DNA of 64,000 bases, from the NCBI RefSeq assembly GCF_009795885.1, contig NZ_WTEV01000003.1, forward strand, positions 62,001 to 126,000, in the 5' to 3' direction. The position numbers and the translations under genes are program-made. A model generated the notes under the pieces. The model did not search any database. It was not told the DNA's origin and worked only from the letters and a program-made list of their open reading frames with translations. Positions within the stretch are counted from its first letter, which is position 1. Each line of letters starts with the position of its first letter. Source of the DNA: Gilliamella sp. Pas-s25 (GTDB lineage Bacteria; Pseudomonadota; Gammaproteobacteria; Enterobacterales; Orbaceae). This document shows, piece after piece, positions 8,419 to 17,623 of this stretch.

Positions 8419-9393
8419 ATGGCTTACACGCTCACCTACAATGATTTACCTGAAAATATCCAACATTGGCAAGGATTACCACTTTCATTAAATGGTTGTG
8501 AAGTGGTTCCTTTAGATTATAATGCAGGTAAAACAGGCTGGATTATTTATGGCAAAAAATTAAATAAAACAGTCTTATCAAAATTCCAAGATCAACTTGC
8601 TATGCCAATGGTGATTGTATCATCATGGAAAATCAAAACCTATCAGATTGTTCGCATTGCCGGTGTCATGCCGAAAAAAGCTAAAAGTATTTCATTCACA
8701 TTAGGTATCGATGTTTCGCCAATTGATAATTTACCAACACTTCATTCCCCAGGTTTATTGGTGATGGATATGGACTCAACAGCTATTGGTATTGAATGTA
8801 TTGATGAACTAGCTAAATTGCATGGTGTTGGGCAGCAAGTGGCGGAAGTGACTGAACAAGCGATGCGCGGTGAACTGGATTTTGCAACAAGTTTGCGCAA
8901 ACGTGTGGCAACGTTAAAAGGAGCACATCAAGATCTTTTACTGCAAGTAAAAAATAGCTTACCCCTTACGCCAGGTTTGACCTATTTAGTAAAAGAATTG
9001 CACAAAAAAAATTGGCATGTTGCTATTGCCTCAGGCGGTTTTACCTATTTTGCTGATCACTTAAAGCAAAAGTTAAAATTAGTTGATGTTTATGCCAATC
9101 AGTTAGACATTAAACATGGCAAGTTAACCGGTAAAGTGAATGGCCAAATTGTTGATGCAAAATATAAAGCAAGGACATTACAACAATTAGCAACAACACT
9201 CAATATCCCCATTGAACAAACGGTGGCGATTGGTGATGGAGCCAATGATTTAATGATGATTCGTATAGCGGGTTTAGGCGTTGCTTATCATGGTAAGCCC
9301 AAAGTGGTTGAAAAGGCACGAATCAGTATTAATTATGCTGATTTAACGGGGTTATGGTGCATTTTATCAACCAGTTTATTAAGTGAAGGTTAG
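8419..9393 (+). CDS. serB: Phosphoserine phosphatase
   Basis: Last step of serine synthesis: hydrolyses O-phospho-L-serine. 324 residues, matching the enteric SerB length with its N-terminal ACT-like extension (about 1-105). The HAD catalytic motif DMDST has the nucleophile Asp117 and acid/base Asp119. Motif II is in ASGGF and motif III in GDGANDL near 272. radA begins 9 bp after the stop, so the two are an operon, as in E. coli serB-radA. nadR, the next E. coli gene, is absent. Some 190 bp upstream is non-coding with no clear promoter. Confidence 0.97.
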   Translation: MAYTLTYNDLPENIQHWQGLPLSLNGCEVVPLDYNAGKTGWIIYGKKLNKTVLSKFQDQLAMPMVIVSSWKIKTYQIVRIAGVMPKKAKSISFTLGIDVSPIDNLPTLHSPGLLVMDMDSTAIGIECIDELAKLHGVGQQVAEVTEQAMRGELDFATSLRKRVATLKGAHQDLLLQVKNSLPLTPGLTYLVKELHKKNWHVAIASGGFTYFADHLKQKLKLVDVYANQLDIKHGKLTGKVNGQIVDAKYKARTLQQLATTLNIPIEQTVAIGDGANDLMMIRIAGLGVAYHGKPKVVEKARISINYADLTGLWCILSTSLLSEG

Positions 9394-9402
9394 GAGATTA
9401 AA

Positions 9403-10782
9403 TTGGCAAAAGCAGTAAAACGTGCTTACGTTTGTAATGATTGTGGCGCAGATTACCCGCGTTGGCAAGGGCAATGTAGCTCATGTCATGCTTGGAACAC
9501 GATTACCGAAGTTAGACTGGCTAGCACCTCATCACGTAATGACCGATTAACCGGTTATGCGGGTAGTGGGATTGGGCAGGCTAAAATTCAAAAATTATCC
9601 GAAATTAGTTTAGAGGCTTTGCCAAGATTTTCCACCGGTTTTTCAGAATTTGATCGTGTGCTTGGTGGGGGGGTAGTACCCGGTAGCGCGATTTTAATAG
9701 GGGGGAATCCTGGTGCAGGTAAAAGCACGTTGTTACTGCAAACCATGAGTAAGCTCTCATCACAAATGAATACACTGTATGTAACCGGTGAAGAATCACT
9801 TCAACAAGTTGCGATGCGTGCACATCGCTTGGGTCTACCTGCTGATAATATCAATATGCTGTCCGAAACAAGCATTGAGCAAATTTGCCTGCTTGCTGAA
9901 CAGTCACAACCTAAACTTATGGTAATTGACTCTATTCAAGTGATGCATCTTACTGATATCCAATCCTCTCCCGGTAGTGTTGCACAAGTTCGAGAAACAG
10001 CGGCCTATTTAACACGTTTTGCCAAAACCAAAGGCATTGCCATTATCATGGTAGGGCATGTGACTAAAGATGGTTCGTTAGCAGGTCCCAAAGTGCTTGA
10101 GCACTGTATTGACTGTTCTATTTTATTAGATGGTGATGCTGATTCTCGTTTTAGAACGCTACGCAGTCATAAAAATCGCTTTGGGGCAGTAAATGAGCTA
10201 GGTGTTTTTGCTATGACCGAACAAGGTTTAAAAGAGGTCAGTAATCCATCAGCAATATTTTTAAGCCGTGGCGATGAGATGCTACCGGGTAGTTCGGTAA
10301 TGGTATTGTGGGAAGGTACTCGCCCATTACTGGTTGAAATCCAAGCGCTGGTTGATCATTCCATGTATGGCAATCCAAGACGTGTAACTGTTGGGTTAGA
10401 TCAAAATAGACTTGCGTTATTGCTTGCGGTGTTACACCGGCATGGAGGATTGCAAATGGCCGATCAAGATATTTTTGTTAATGTGGTTGGGGGCGTTAAA
10501 GTCACCGAAACCAGTGCGGATTTAGCATTGATAGCCGCACTGGTCTCGAGTTTTCGCAATCGTCCACTACCACAAGATGTTGTTATCTTTGGTGAGATTG
10601 GTCTTGGTGGCGAAATTCGACCGGTACCAAGTGGGCAAGAACGTATCTCTGAAGCGGCTAAACATGGGTTTAAAAAAGCAATTGTGCCTATCGCCAATAT
10701 GCCAAAGAAGAAACCCGAAAATATGCAGATTTTTGCCGTTAAAAAAGTGTCTGAAGCGTTAGATATTTTAGGTGATTTTTAA
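9403..10782 (+). CDS. radA: DNA repair helicase-like ATPase RadA
   Basis: RecA-related branch-migration ATPase acting in homologous recombination. 459 residues: N-terminal zinc ribbon (Cys11, 14, 25, 28), Walker A GGNPGAGKST at 100-109, the RadA-specific KNRFG motif at 258-262, and a C-terminal Lon-protease-like domain. The start codon is TTG at 9403, preceded by TAGGAG at 9391-9396; starting there puts the zinc ribbon at its normal distance from the N-terminus. Cotranscribed with serB. It ends before a strong GC hairpin. Confidence 0.97.
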   Translation: MAKAVKRAYVCNDCGADYPRWQGQCSSCHAWNTITEVRLASTSSRNDRLTGYAGSGIGQAKIQKLSEISLEALPRFSTGFSEFDRVLGGGVVPGSAILIGGNPGAGKSTLLLQTMSKLSSQMNTLYVTGEESLQQVAMRAHRLGLPADNINMLSETSIEQICLLAEQSQPKLMVIDSIQVMHLTDIQSSPGSVAQVRETAAYLTRFAKTKGIAIIMVGHVTKDGSLAGPKVLEHCIDCSILLDGDADSRFRTLRSHKNRFGAVNELGVFAMTEQGLKEVSNPSAIFLSRGDEMLPGSSVMVLWEGTRPLLVEIQALVDHSMYGNPRRVTVGLDQNRLALLLAVLHRHGGLQMADQDIFVNVVGGVKVTETSADLALIAALVSSFRNRPLPQDVVIFGEIGLGGEIRPVPSGQERISEAAKHGFKKAIVPIANMPKKKPENMQIFAVKKVSEALDILGDF

Positions 10783-10814
10783 AAGCTATCTCAATTATCA
10801 ACCGCTAAAATTAC

Positions 10815-10836
10815 TCCGCCGAGGGTTCTCGGCGGA
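10815..10836. terminator. GC-rich hairpin between convergent radA and ppnN
   Basis: A perfect 9-bp stem (TCCGCCGAG / CTCGGCGGA) with a GGTT loop, strikingly GC-rich for this AT-rich region. It lies between two convergent genes and is probably a shared transcription end. Neither side has a long uninterrupted T run, so termination may be weak or may need cofactors. Confidence 0.6.
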
Positions 10837-10881
10837 TAAGATTGGCTTTATTGTCTATTAAATTTGCGAATAACCTTGTTT

Positions 10882-12258
10882 TTAATAACAAATTTCATAG
10901 CAAGGTTGATAAGCACTTCCCCCCGGCAATTTCATTCGGTCTTGTTTAACGAAACTACGCAATAAGTTATCAAGTTGCTGCATAATTTCAATATCACCTT
11001 GTAATTTATATCGACCATGTTCGCTAATTTGCTTCATACCAAACTCTTTCACGTTACCTGCAACAATACCAGAAAATGCACGACGCAAATCAGCGGCTAA
11101 TAGTTCCACAGGTTGATCACGATGAAGATTTAATGACGCCATATTAACGTGGGTTGGTTCAAAAGGATGTTGCAATGATTCATCGATTTTCAATAGCCAG
11201 TTAAAACCATAAGCATCGCCCGTTTTTAAGCGTGAAGATTTAACATGTTTAACGCCATCTTTCATAATACGTGCAACTTGTTCCGGCGAGTCGATCACGA
11301 TTTGATAAAGCTTCGTTGCTTCATCGCCTAATGTGCTACGAATAAAATTATCTATTGAAGCAAAATAGTCCTCACACTCTTTTGGTCCTGTCAGAATAAG
11401 AGGAAATGTTTGGTGTTCATTGGCTGGGTTTAATAAAATACCTAGAATATAAAGTAACTCTTCGGCGGTTCCCGGTCCACCTGGAAAAATGATAATGCCA
11501 TGTGCCATGCGCACAAAAGCTTCAAGGCGTTTTTCGATATCAGGCATAATAATCAGTTCATTGACTAGCGCATTAGGTGGTTCTGCTGCAATAATTGATG
11601 GCTCTGTCATACCAATAAAGCGGCTTTCTTTATAACGCTGCTGCGCATGACCAACCGCAGCGCCTTTCATTGGTGCTTCCATAACACCAGGGCCACAACC
11701 GGTACAAATGTTAAGCTCACGTAAACCCAGTTGCATACCCACTTGCCGAGCATAGTAATATTCGCGTTCGTTAATAGAATGCCCCCCCCAACAGACAACC
11801 AAATTGGGCTCTTCACCCACATGGAGCGCATTGGCATTACGTAAAATTGAAAAAACAAGGTTGGTAATATAAAACGAATGATCTCTTTCAAATTTGATAT
11901 TGGAGATAAGCTCTTTAACGGCGCTAATTTGACTGTTCAAAAAAAGGATATCACGTAATACAGCAAATAGATTGGCTTGAATCGAACGAATAATTCGCCC
12001 ATCAACAAACGCGCTTTCCGGCGCATTAATCAATTCTAATTTTACGCCCCGTTCTTTACTAATGACATTAATTTCAAAAGACTGGAATCTATCTAACAGA
12101 TCTTTAGTATTATCGGTTTTAGTACCAGCATTTAGTGTGGCTAACGAACAATTTCTAAATAATTGATAGAGCTCGCTATTGGCTGATTTTTTTAAAATAT
12201 CGACTTCAGCTTGAGCAAGTAAATCCATGGATCCGAATGGGCTAATATGGGTGATCAT
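10882..12258 (-). CDS. ppnN: Nucleotide 5'-monophosphate nucleosidase
   Basis: Cleaves purine and pyrimidine nucleoside monophosphates to base plus ribose 5-phosphate; in E. coli PpnN (YgdH) is activated by (p)ppGpp. 458 residues from the ATG at 12258. An ATG at 12270 is in frame, but GGAGG sits 5 nt before the second ATG and the protein then begins MITHISP as in E. coli. The LOG-family catalytic motif PGGPGTAEE and [14 protein letters not shown] are present; E. coli has GGVGT where this has GGPGT. Monocistronic, convergent with radA. Confidence 0.95.
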   Translation of the reverse strand: MITHISPFGSMDLLAQAEVDILKKSANSELYQLFRNCSLATLNAGTKTDNTKDLLDRFQSFEINVISKERGVKLELINAPESAFVDGRIIRSIQANLFAVLRDILFLNSQISAVKELISNIKFERDHSFYITNLVFSILRNANALHVGEEPNLVVCWGGHSINEREYYYARQVGMQLGLRELNICTGCGPGVMEAPMKGAAVGHAQQRYKESRFIGMTEPSIIAAEPPNALVNELIIMPDIEKRLEAFVRMAHGIIIFPGGPGTAEELLYILGILLNPANEHQTFPLILTGPKECEDYFASIDNFIRSTLGDEATKLYQIVIDSPEQVARIMKDGVKHVKSSRLKTGDAYGFNWLLKIDESLQHPFEPTHVNMASLNLHRDQPVELLAADLRRAFSGIVAGNVKEFGMKQISEHGRYKLQGDIEIMQQLDNLLRSFVKQDRMKLPGGSAYQPCYEICY

Positions 12259-12497
12259 TACAACCTCCATTTGTTGTTTTTATCGACAAGGCGACCATTA
12301 TATACTCAAACTGATTGAATAAGTAAAGTTGATAACTTCAATAACTTCAAATATCTTTTTTAGTTGATTGATATTTTTAATATGATTAGAATTATGTTTT
12401 TTTGATAACTTCTCTTGATAGTGGATTAAAAGATAAGATTGATATCTCAAAAATAATATTTAATAATAATCAATAAATTAATTAATGAGAGTGATTT

Positions 12498-13295
12498 GTG
12501 AAGAATGATTTTTGTTTATTAAAAGGAACAGTCAGTTGTTTAACGGTAAGCCAAAATAACCAAGAAACTGACACTAAGCTGACGGCGACGGAGCGAATAG
12601 AAAAAGATCTTTATGCGGTGTTTTGTTCAATTATAGCATTTATTTGCTTTTTTATTTGTTGCCGCCCACCTTTAAAAGGGCAACACTTTTGTTGCCATAT
12701 CGGCAATAAAAAAGTAGAGGGAAGACTTAACACGATTGGTTTTAATGAGGGCGATTATGTTGAAATGCTTGTTAAGCCACAAAAAAATGATGTTTACCAG
12801 CCTTATGCAGTACGAATTCCAAAACAACATGCGATAATTTTCCCGCAAAATATTGGTTTAACAACGTTCGCACTTTTAAAAGTTAGTTTTATTTTGATGA
12901 CGATATTTGCCGTTGTTATCCTGCTTTTTTTGTTAATTATTGAACTATTTAACGGTTGTTCATTAAATTATATTTTTAACATATTTAAATACAGTTTTTT
13001 GGGTTGGATCATTGCAATTATTGCTGCTTTTTTGATGGGTGGAGGAGGATACTCTTTTATTTCCAATCAAATTTATGCCTGTTTGGGGTATGAAAAACCG
13101 TGGAAATATGATTCTGAAAAAGAAAAGGAACGCTTTAAAAAATTGTATCGAATCAATGACCCTGAAATATTTAACGATCCACAGACCCCTGACTTTGAAA
13201 AGTTAAAAAAATTTAAAGCATTAACAGATTACTACTGTAGAACGCCAACTTTACCTAATTGGGTTAAAGTCATTGATGAACGAAACAAAAAATAA
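12498..13295 (+). CDS. Multi-pass membrane protein, putative T6SS-effector-family paralogue 1
   Basis: 265 residues from a GTG start at 12498. Hydrophobic segments lie near 41-55, 126-150 and 160-182. The middle block (FCCHIGNKKVEGRL...FNEGDYVEMLV...YAVRIPK) matches the pattern of a family annotated in databases as 'putative type VI secretion system effector', in which a small beta domain precedes two membrane helices. It is paralogous to the next gene (shared FNEGDYVE; GYEKPWKYD versus GYSNPKTFD; TPTLPNWVKVI versus TPTIPSYINVI). The family name is uncertain, and its activity as an effector is not established. No T6SS structural genes are in the window. Confidence 0.6.
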   Translation: MKNDFCLLKGTVSCLTVSQNNQETDTKLTATERIEKDLYAVFCSIIAFICFFICCRPPLKGQHFCCHIGNKKVEGRLNTIGFNEGDYVEMLVKPQKNDVYQPYAVRIPKQHAIIFPQNIGLTTFALLKVSFILMTIFAVVILLFLLIIELFNGCSLNYIFNIFKYSFLGWIIAIIAAFLMGGGGYSFISNQIYACLGYEKPWKYDSEKEKERFKKLYRINDPEIFNDPQTPDFEKLKKFKALTDYYCRTPTLPNWVKVIDERNKK

Positions 13296-13332
13296 CAAAT
13301 AATTGAACAGATAAATATAAGGAATAAAAAAT

Positions 13333-14322
13333 ATGGAACAGAATATAGGCGATAACCATTATTACCAAATTATTACTGGTTATATCACCGATTTGGAGGT
13401 CTATGACACGCGAGAAAGTTATCTTAATGCTCGCAAACTAGCTGGACGCCCTGATGTCAATTTACTCACAATAGGGCATTTAGATTTAGTTTCTATGGCT
13501 AATAGTATGAAAATAACTTCAGCAAAAATTGAAAACATTGATTACGATACAGCCGATATTGAGCAGTATTTTTGCTGTAAATTAGGTGATAAGGTGATTG
13601 AAGGCGCATTTTGTCGAACCTTTTTTAATGAGGGAGACTACGTGGAGGCGGTTGTTGATCCACTAGCTGGTGGAAGCTATTTTGCTTATGCATTACGCCG
13701 TCCTGCCGATAAGCTTTTATGGTTACATCCTTATGCAACAGAGGGAACAGAAGCTGGCAATTCAAAACTAAATATACCTATTTTACCGCGCATTTTCTTT
13801 ATTGGTGCTGGAGGATTGGGGGTATTTACTTTCTTTTATTTTGTAGTAATGGCCTTTTCTAAAAATGATTTTTCGCTACTTCTTATGGCTGTTATGGGGG
13901 GATTAGTTTTTATTTTACCAACTTATTTATGCTCTTCTGCATTAAAAAAATCAAAATCTGGTTCTGCTATTGCTGATAAGATTTTTGCGACTTTGGGGTA
14001 TAGTAATCCTAAAACGTTTGATATTGAAAAAGAATATAATGTTTTTGTCGACAAATTATTCGATTTATATAAACAATATTGTGAAAATCACAATGGATAT
14101 TTAGCGACTGATGAAGATACATATAATGAGTTTATTGATCATTATATACATCAGCAATCAGAAGATGATTCTCAGGACGATATATTACTAAAACAATATT
14201 TACGTCAAACCAAAAAAATAGACGGGATTCAATGGGTATTCTTTTATGCTAATACGCCAACTATTCCTAGCTATATTAACGTTATTCATACCGAAAACAG
14301 CAATGATAAAAGCGGGCAATAG
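13333..14322 (+). CDS. Multi-pass membrane protein, putative T6SS-effector-family paralogue 2
   Basis: 329 residues. The block FCCKLGDKVIEGAF...FNEGDYVEAVV...YALRRPADKLLWLHPYATEG fits the family better than paralogue 1; RPADK...LHP..T.G resembles the conserved 'RPADR...LYPHCSRG' of the 'putative type VI secretion system effector' group (recalled, not searched). Two membrane helices lie near 152-172 and 178-200, followed by a charged cytoplasmic or periplasmic tail. It begins 37 bp after paralogue 1 and is probably cotranscribed. The tandem divergent copies suggest duplication. Confidence 0.6.
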   Translation: MEQNIGDNHYYQIITGYITDLEVYDTRESYLNARKLAGRPDVNLLTIGHLDLVSMANSMKITSAKIENIDYDTADIEQYFCCKLGDKVIEGAFCRTFFNEGDYVEAVVDPLAGGSYFAYALRRPADKLLWLHPYATEGTEAGNSKLNIPILPRIFFIGAGGLGVFTFFYFVVMAFSKNDFSLLLMAVMGGLVFILPTYLCSSALKKSKSGSAIADKIFATLGYSNPKTFDIEKEYNVFVDKLFDLYKQYCENHNGYLATDEDTYNEFIDHYIHQQSEDDSQDDILLKQYLRQTKKIDGIQWVFFYANTPTIPSYINVIHTENSNDKSGQ

Positions 14323-14362
14323 CTATTATTGTTAATTTTCACCACTTTTAATTAAGTCCAAA

Positions 14363-14386
14363 AAACACGGGAAAACTCCCGTGTTT
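14363..14386 (-). terminator. Intrinsic terminator facing leftwards
   Basis: AAACACGGG / CCCGTGTTT stem with a short A-rich loop. Read on the minus strand the right arm runs into TTTTTT, so it is a good terminator for minus-strand transcription arriving from the gene fragment at 14391-14486. It may also stop plus-strand transcripts of the 13333-14322 gene. Confidence 0.65.
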
Positions 14387-14390
14387 GTCA

Positions 14391-14486
14391 TTATTTATAT
14401 TTGAACTGCTCTATTGGTTCGTCATCAATTTCCTGAATGTGTCTACCTAGTTTTAAAAAAATCAAACGATATTGAAAGGACGCGGT
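14391..14486 (-). pseudogene. C-terminal remnant of an unrecognised gene
   Basis: A minus-strand frame open from 14486 to a TAA at 14391-14393 reads about 31 residues with a protein-like composition (QYRLIFLKLGRHIQEIDDEP, then IEQFKYK). There is no start or ribosome site. It is followed within 5 bp by a leftward terminator (14363-14386), the spacing of a real gene end. Probably the last remains of a deleted gene. I cannot name the family. Confidence 0.35.
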
Positions 14487-14499
14487 TTACGTCCTTTTT
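14475..14499 (+). terminator. Intrinsic terminator facing rightwards
   Basis: Stem AAAGGACG / CGTCCTTT with loop CGGTTTA, followed by further T. It ends plus-strand transcription from the two-gene membrane-protein unit at 12498-14322. It overlaps the 5' end of the minus-strand gene remnant, consistent with that remnant being dead. Confidence 0.6.
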
Positions 14500-14553
14500 A
14501 ATTCATAAAATTGGAGTGGTAGGTATCTCCTTTTATTAATATCAATTCTTGCT

Positions 14554-14892
14554 CTAAAAAGGTATGCAATTTTCGCGTATCTTTTGTACTTCCTCTTCGC
14601 TATCTAAAGAATTGCTGATTTTTTGGATTTCAACATGGTTTTTATCGTATTGAGTGTAATTAATACAATTGAATACGATAGGATGCCGATAATTGCCAAA
14701 AAATTTAGGCGTAACATCAATAATTTTGATGTTTTTTGGCTGTTGAGATACTGGCTGATTAGCAAAAAAAGCATTATTTTTAAAAAAATAATAGCCACCA
14801 CTAATAACCAATACTAGAAAAACAGCTCCTAATACCCAAAGTACTTTGTGGCTAATTGATTTACTTTTTTTTTCAATAACAATATTACTCAT
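14554..14892 (-). CDS. Small single-pass membrane protein, unrecognised
   Basis: 112 residues. A basic N-terminus (EKKSKSISHK) precedes one hydrophobic helix at about 18-38 (VLWVLGAVFLVLVISGGYYF). A periplasmic domain of about 70 residues follows, with two cysteines (FNCINY, ENCIPF) that could form a disulfide. No family recognised. It lies 100 bp downstream of the Sel1-repeat gene on the same strand and may belong to that unit. Confidence 0.6.
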   Translation of the reverse strand: MSNIVIEKKSKSISHKVLWVLGAVFLVLVISGGYYFFKNNAFFANQPVSQQPKNIKIIDVTPKFFGNYRHPIVFNCINYTQYDKNHVEIQKISNSLDSEEEVQKIRENCIPF

Positions 14893-14992
14893 ATCTTATT
14901 ACCTATATTAACTTACTATCACAACACGAACCTGCATTGAATGCGGCGGTTTGATTTATTTGTTTTAGTTAAGCATTATCATACTTAGCTAG

Positions 14993-17563
14993 TTATTCAT
15001 TTATATCTAAATGTGTTAACGGAAGAAAACGATATAAATTACGATAGTTGCTTAATATGTTATTCACTTCTGCTTGTTGTTCTTCGGTTAATTGAGCACT
15101 GATTTGCGCTACTTTTGTTGTTGCTTTGGTTTGATTATATTCAACTAATAAACGATACCAAACTAAAGCTAACACATTATTTTGAGGGATTTCTTTACCT
15201 TGCTCATGCATTTGTGCAAGTTCAAACCATATTTTATAAATATCAGTCGAGGATAATTTTAAATTTGCATAAAAGTATTTTGAGAAGCGATTTTTTTGAT
15301 AGTATTCGCTAATTTCAGGATCTAAATGGTACTGACTTAAATCATTTTGTAATAAAACTAATTTAGTATATTCAAACGTATTAATATTTGTATTTTCATA
15401 ATAAAAAGCTAAAAGCCCTGCAGCAGCAGGGCTGCCTGATTTTAGTGATGTTTTTAGATAAGGTAGCACGGTATTATTTGGCAAATTAACCTGTTTTTGT
15501 GCCAGTTCAAAAATTGCATAAGGATTATTATCTGCAACTTGAGCTTTAAGCATTGCATGAAATTGTTCATATTGTTTTGACAATTTGTAATATTGTGTTT
15601 TTAAAAATGCTTTCTTTTTATCATTTTTATTACTGCTATCAATCCAACTAAAGAGCAACTCTTTCTTAGGTGTACAAATAAAAGAATTTGCACCGTTATT
15701 CATTTGACTTAACAACTCACCTTGTGCAAAGGTATCGCCGCTAGCAGCCAGTGACAATGCGGCTTTACAACCTTGATACGTTTTTAGCCCATTCCCATTT
15801 GAATCATGTCTTATTTGGTGATATGTGGCTTTATCGTTTTGGTTCTCTTCGCTTTGAGTTTGTAACCAATCCATTCCATCAACCATAACCGTTGGGGAAC
15901 GGTACACTTGTTGATGGTTAAGGTATTGGGTTGTTAACCAATCAAATTCAGGATGAGATTTATCAATTGTGATTAAAAAATCCTGTGCGGGTTGATAACC
16001 TTGCTTAGCTGCCAAATCAAGATATTGCCAAGCCTCACGATAACTTTGCTCAACGCCTTTGCCTAAATAATAAATGACACCTAGCCGATAATTTGCCTTT
16101 GAATTGCCTAATTCAGCCGCTTGTTGGTAATAGGTTATTGCTGTCTTTTCATCCTCAAGAATAAAGTCATATAACGTACCAAATTGATAAAGCGCTGTCG
16201 GATTGTTGGGTTCAATTTTTAATGCTGATTGATAAAGATCTAACAATTCATTAGTTGTTTTACCTTCAATATTTCTAGCATCACGATAAAAACCATAAGC
16301 TATTTCCTGTTGTTGGGCTAGTTTTAGCAAAAGAGGAATAGATTCAAATTTACGTAATAAAACATAACTTTCAACTTGAAGTGTTTCGACTAGATCTTCT
16401 ATCAGTTTTTCATAAAAAACTTCTTTATCTTTAGGGTTATCTGCAAAAACAACGTCGATAACCTTTTGGGCTTGAGCAATATCAAATTTGTTTATATAAA
16501 ATGGCGTAATAACTTGATGCAAAAATTGATTTTGCAATGACATATCAGTTGAAGATGTAACGTATTTATATTTTGTTAAGTTCATCTGATGGTCTGTTAG
16601 GTCATCTTGGTACATGCCTAAATGATAATATGTTATTGCTTCTCCAATATCTTTTTCTACACCTAAACCATTTAAATAAAGCCAACCTAACTGGAAAGCC
16701 GCTTTTTGCTTAGATTCTTTTGATATGTTACGTTGTTCGACTAATTTCATTAACCATTTTGCAGCCCAAAGATAATTAGGAGTATTTAATTTTGAACCGT
16801 CAGGTTGGCCTCCATCCAAAAAGTAGTTAACCATTTGTGCTGGTGTTTGTAACGTTTGTTCGTCAGCAAATTTTCCGGTATTATTTGCTGTATTTTCAAG
16901 CCAGTAGAGCGACTTTTTGGGGTCATTGAGCTTATCTTGATAGAGTTTATAAAGTTGATATTGTGCAAGATTATAAAATCCCCAATCGGTACTTGTGCTA
17001 GCTATTTTATAATGCTTGATTGCTTTAGCATAATCGGCTTTAACCTCTGTCCCCTCGTGATAAAGCAATCCTAACCAATAATGGGCTTCGCCGACGCCAA
17101 TTTTTTTACCATTTGGCTGTGCTAACCAAAATGTGCCTTCAACGATTCGAAATTTTGCTTTGTTTGAAATCGGTGAGGCAGCCCTTTCTAACCAATAAAG
17201 CCCTTTTTTAATATCTTTAGGCACCAATTCTCCTTTAATATAAGCAATACCTAAATCTTTTTGGGCGATAGGGTATAAGTTTTCGGCCGATTTTGTTAAA
17301 AACTCGATATATTTATCGGCCGATTTATCGCGGCAACCTGACAATTTTTTATCATGATGACTAAAATATAACTGATTAGTGTGACAATGATAGCTATCGT
17401 TTTTTGTTAAAGGGCTATAAGCCTCAGCGATTTTATATTGGGCAACGCTGTCTTTCTTTTCGATAGCTAAATACCAATCTTCTTGATAGATGACGCTTGC
17501 AAATGTATGATTTGGGAAAGCCAAAAATATGGCCAATAAAAAAAATACTCTTATATTATTCAT
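14993..17563 (-). CDS. Large exported Sel1/TPR-repeat protein
   Basis: 856 residues. A signal peptide (about 1-22, ending HTFAS) is followed by many Sel1-like helical repeats. Clear examples are DLGIAYIKGELVPKDIKKGL, GLLYHEGTEVKADYAKAIKH, GWLYLNGLGVEKDIGEAITY and GVIYYLGKGVEQSYREAWQY. Such periplasmic repeat proteins act as scaffolds in envelope, secretion or signalling complexes; the specific role here is unknown. It is the last large gene of a minus-strand accessory block and begins 60 bp after the lipoprotein gene at 17624-18235. It may therefore share a transcript with the exported-protein cassette. Cysteines occur in the N-terminal part (YHCHTNQLYF, LSGCRDK) and mid-region. Confidence 0.75.
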   Translation of the reverse strand: MNNIRVFFLLAIFLAFPNHTFASVIYQEDWYLAIEKKDSVAQYKIAEAYSPLTKNDSYHCHTNQLYFSHHDKKLSGCRDKSADKYIEFLTKSAENLYPIAQKDLGIAYIKGELVPKDIKKGLYWLERAASPISNKAKFRIVEGTFWLAQPNGKKIGVGEAHYWLGLLYHEGTEVKADYAKAIKHYKIASTSTDWGFYNLAQYQLYKLYQDKLNDPKKSLYWLENTANNTGKFADEQTLQTPAQMVNYFLDGGQPDGSKLNTPNYLWAAKWLMKLVEQRNISKESKQKAAFQLGWLYLNGLGVEKDIGEAITYYHLGMYQDDLTDHQMNLTKYKYVTSSTDMSLQNQFLHQVITPFYINKFDIAQAQKVIDVVFADNPKDKEVFYEKLIEDLVETLQVESYVLLRKFESIPLLLKLAQQQEIAYGFYRDARNIEGKTTNELLDLYQSALKIEPNNPTALYQFGTLYDFILEDEKTAITYYQQAAELGNSKANYRLGVIYYLGKGVEQSYREAWQYLDLAAKQGYQPAQDFLITIDKSHPEFDWLTTQYLNHQQVYRSPTVMVDGMDWLQTQSEENQNDKATYHQIRHDSNGNGLKTYQGCKAALSLAASGDTFAQGELLSQMNNGANSFICTPKKELLFSWIDSSNKNDKKKAFLKTQYYKLSKQYEQFHAMLKAQVADNNPYAIFELAQKQVNLPNNTVLPYLKTSLKSGSPAAAGLLAFYYENTNINTFEYTKLVLLQNDLSQYHLDPEISEYYQKNRFSKYFYANLKLSSTDIYKIWFELAQMHEQGKEIPQNNVLALVWYRLLVEYNQTKATTKVAQISAQLTEEQQAEVNNILSNYRNLYRFLPLTHLDINE

Positions 17564-17623
17564 TTCATTATGTCTTGCTTGTTCAAGTTTAAATTACAAA
17601 ATAGATAACGATCTTCCATCAAT

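Noticed and set aside
10577-10762. Overlapping frame inside the 3' part of radA
   Set aside because: Shadow frame; the radA frame is fully conserved through its Lon-like domain.
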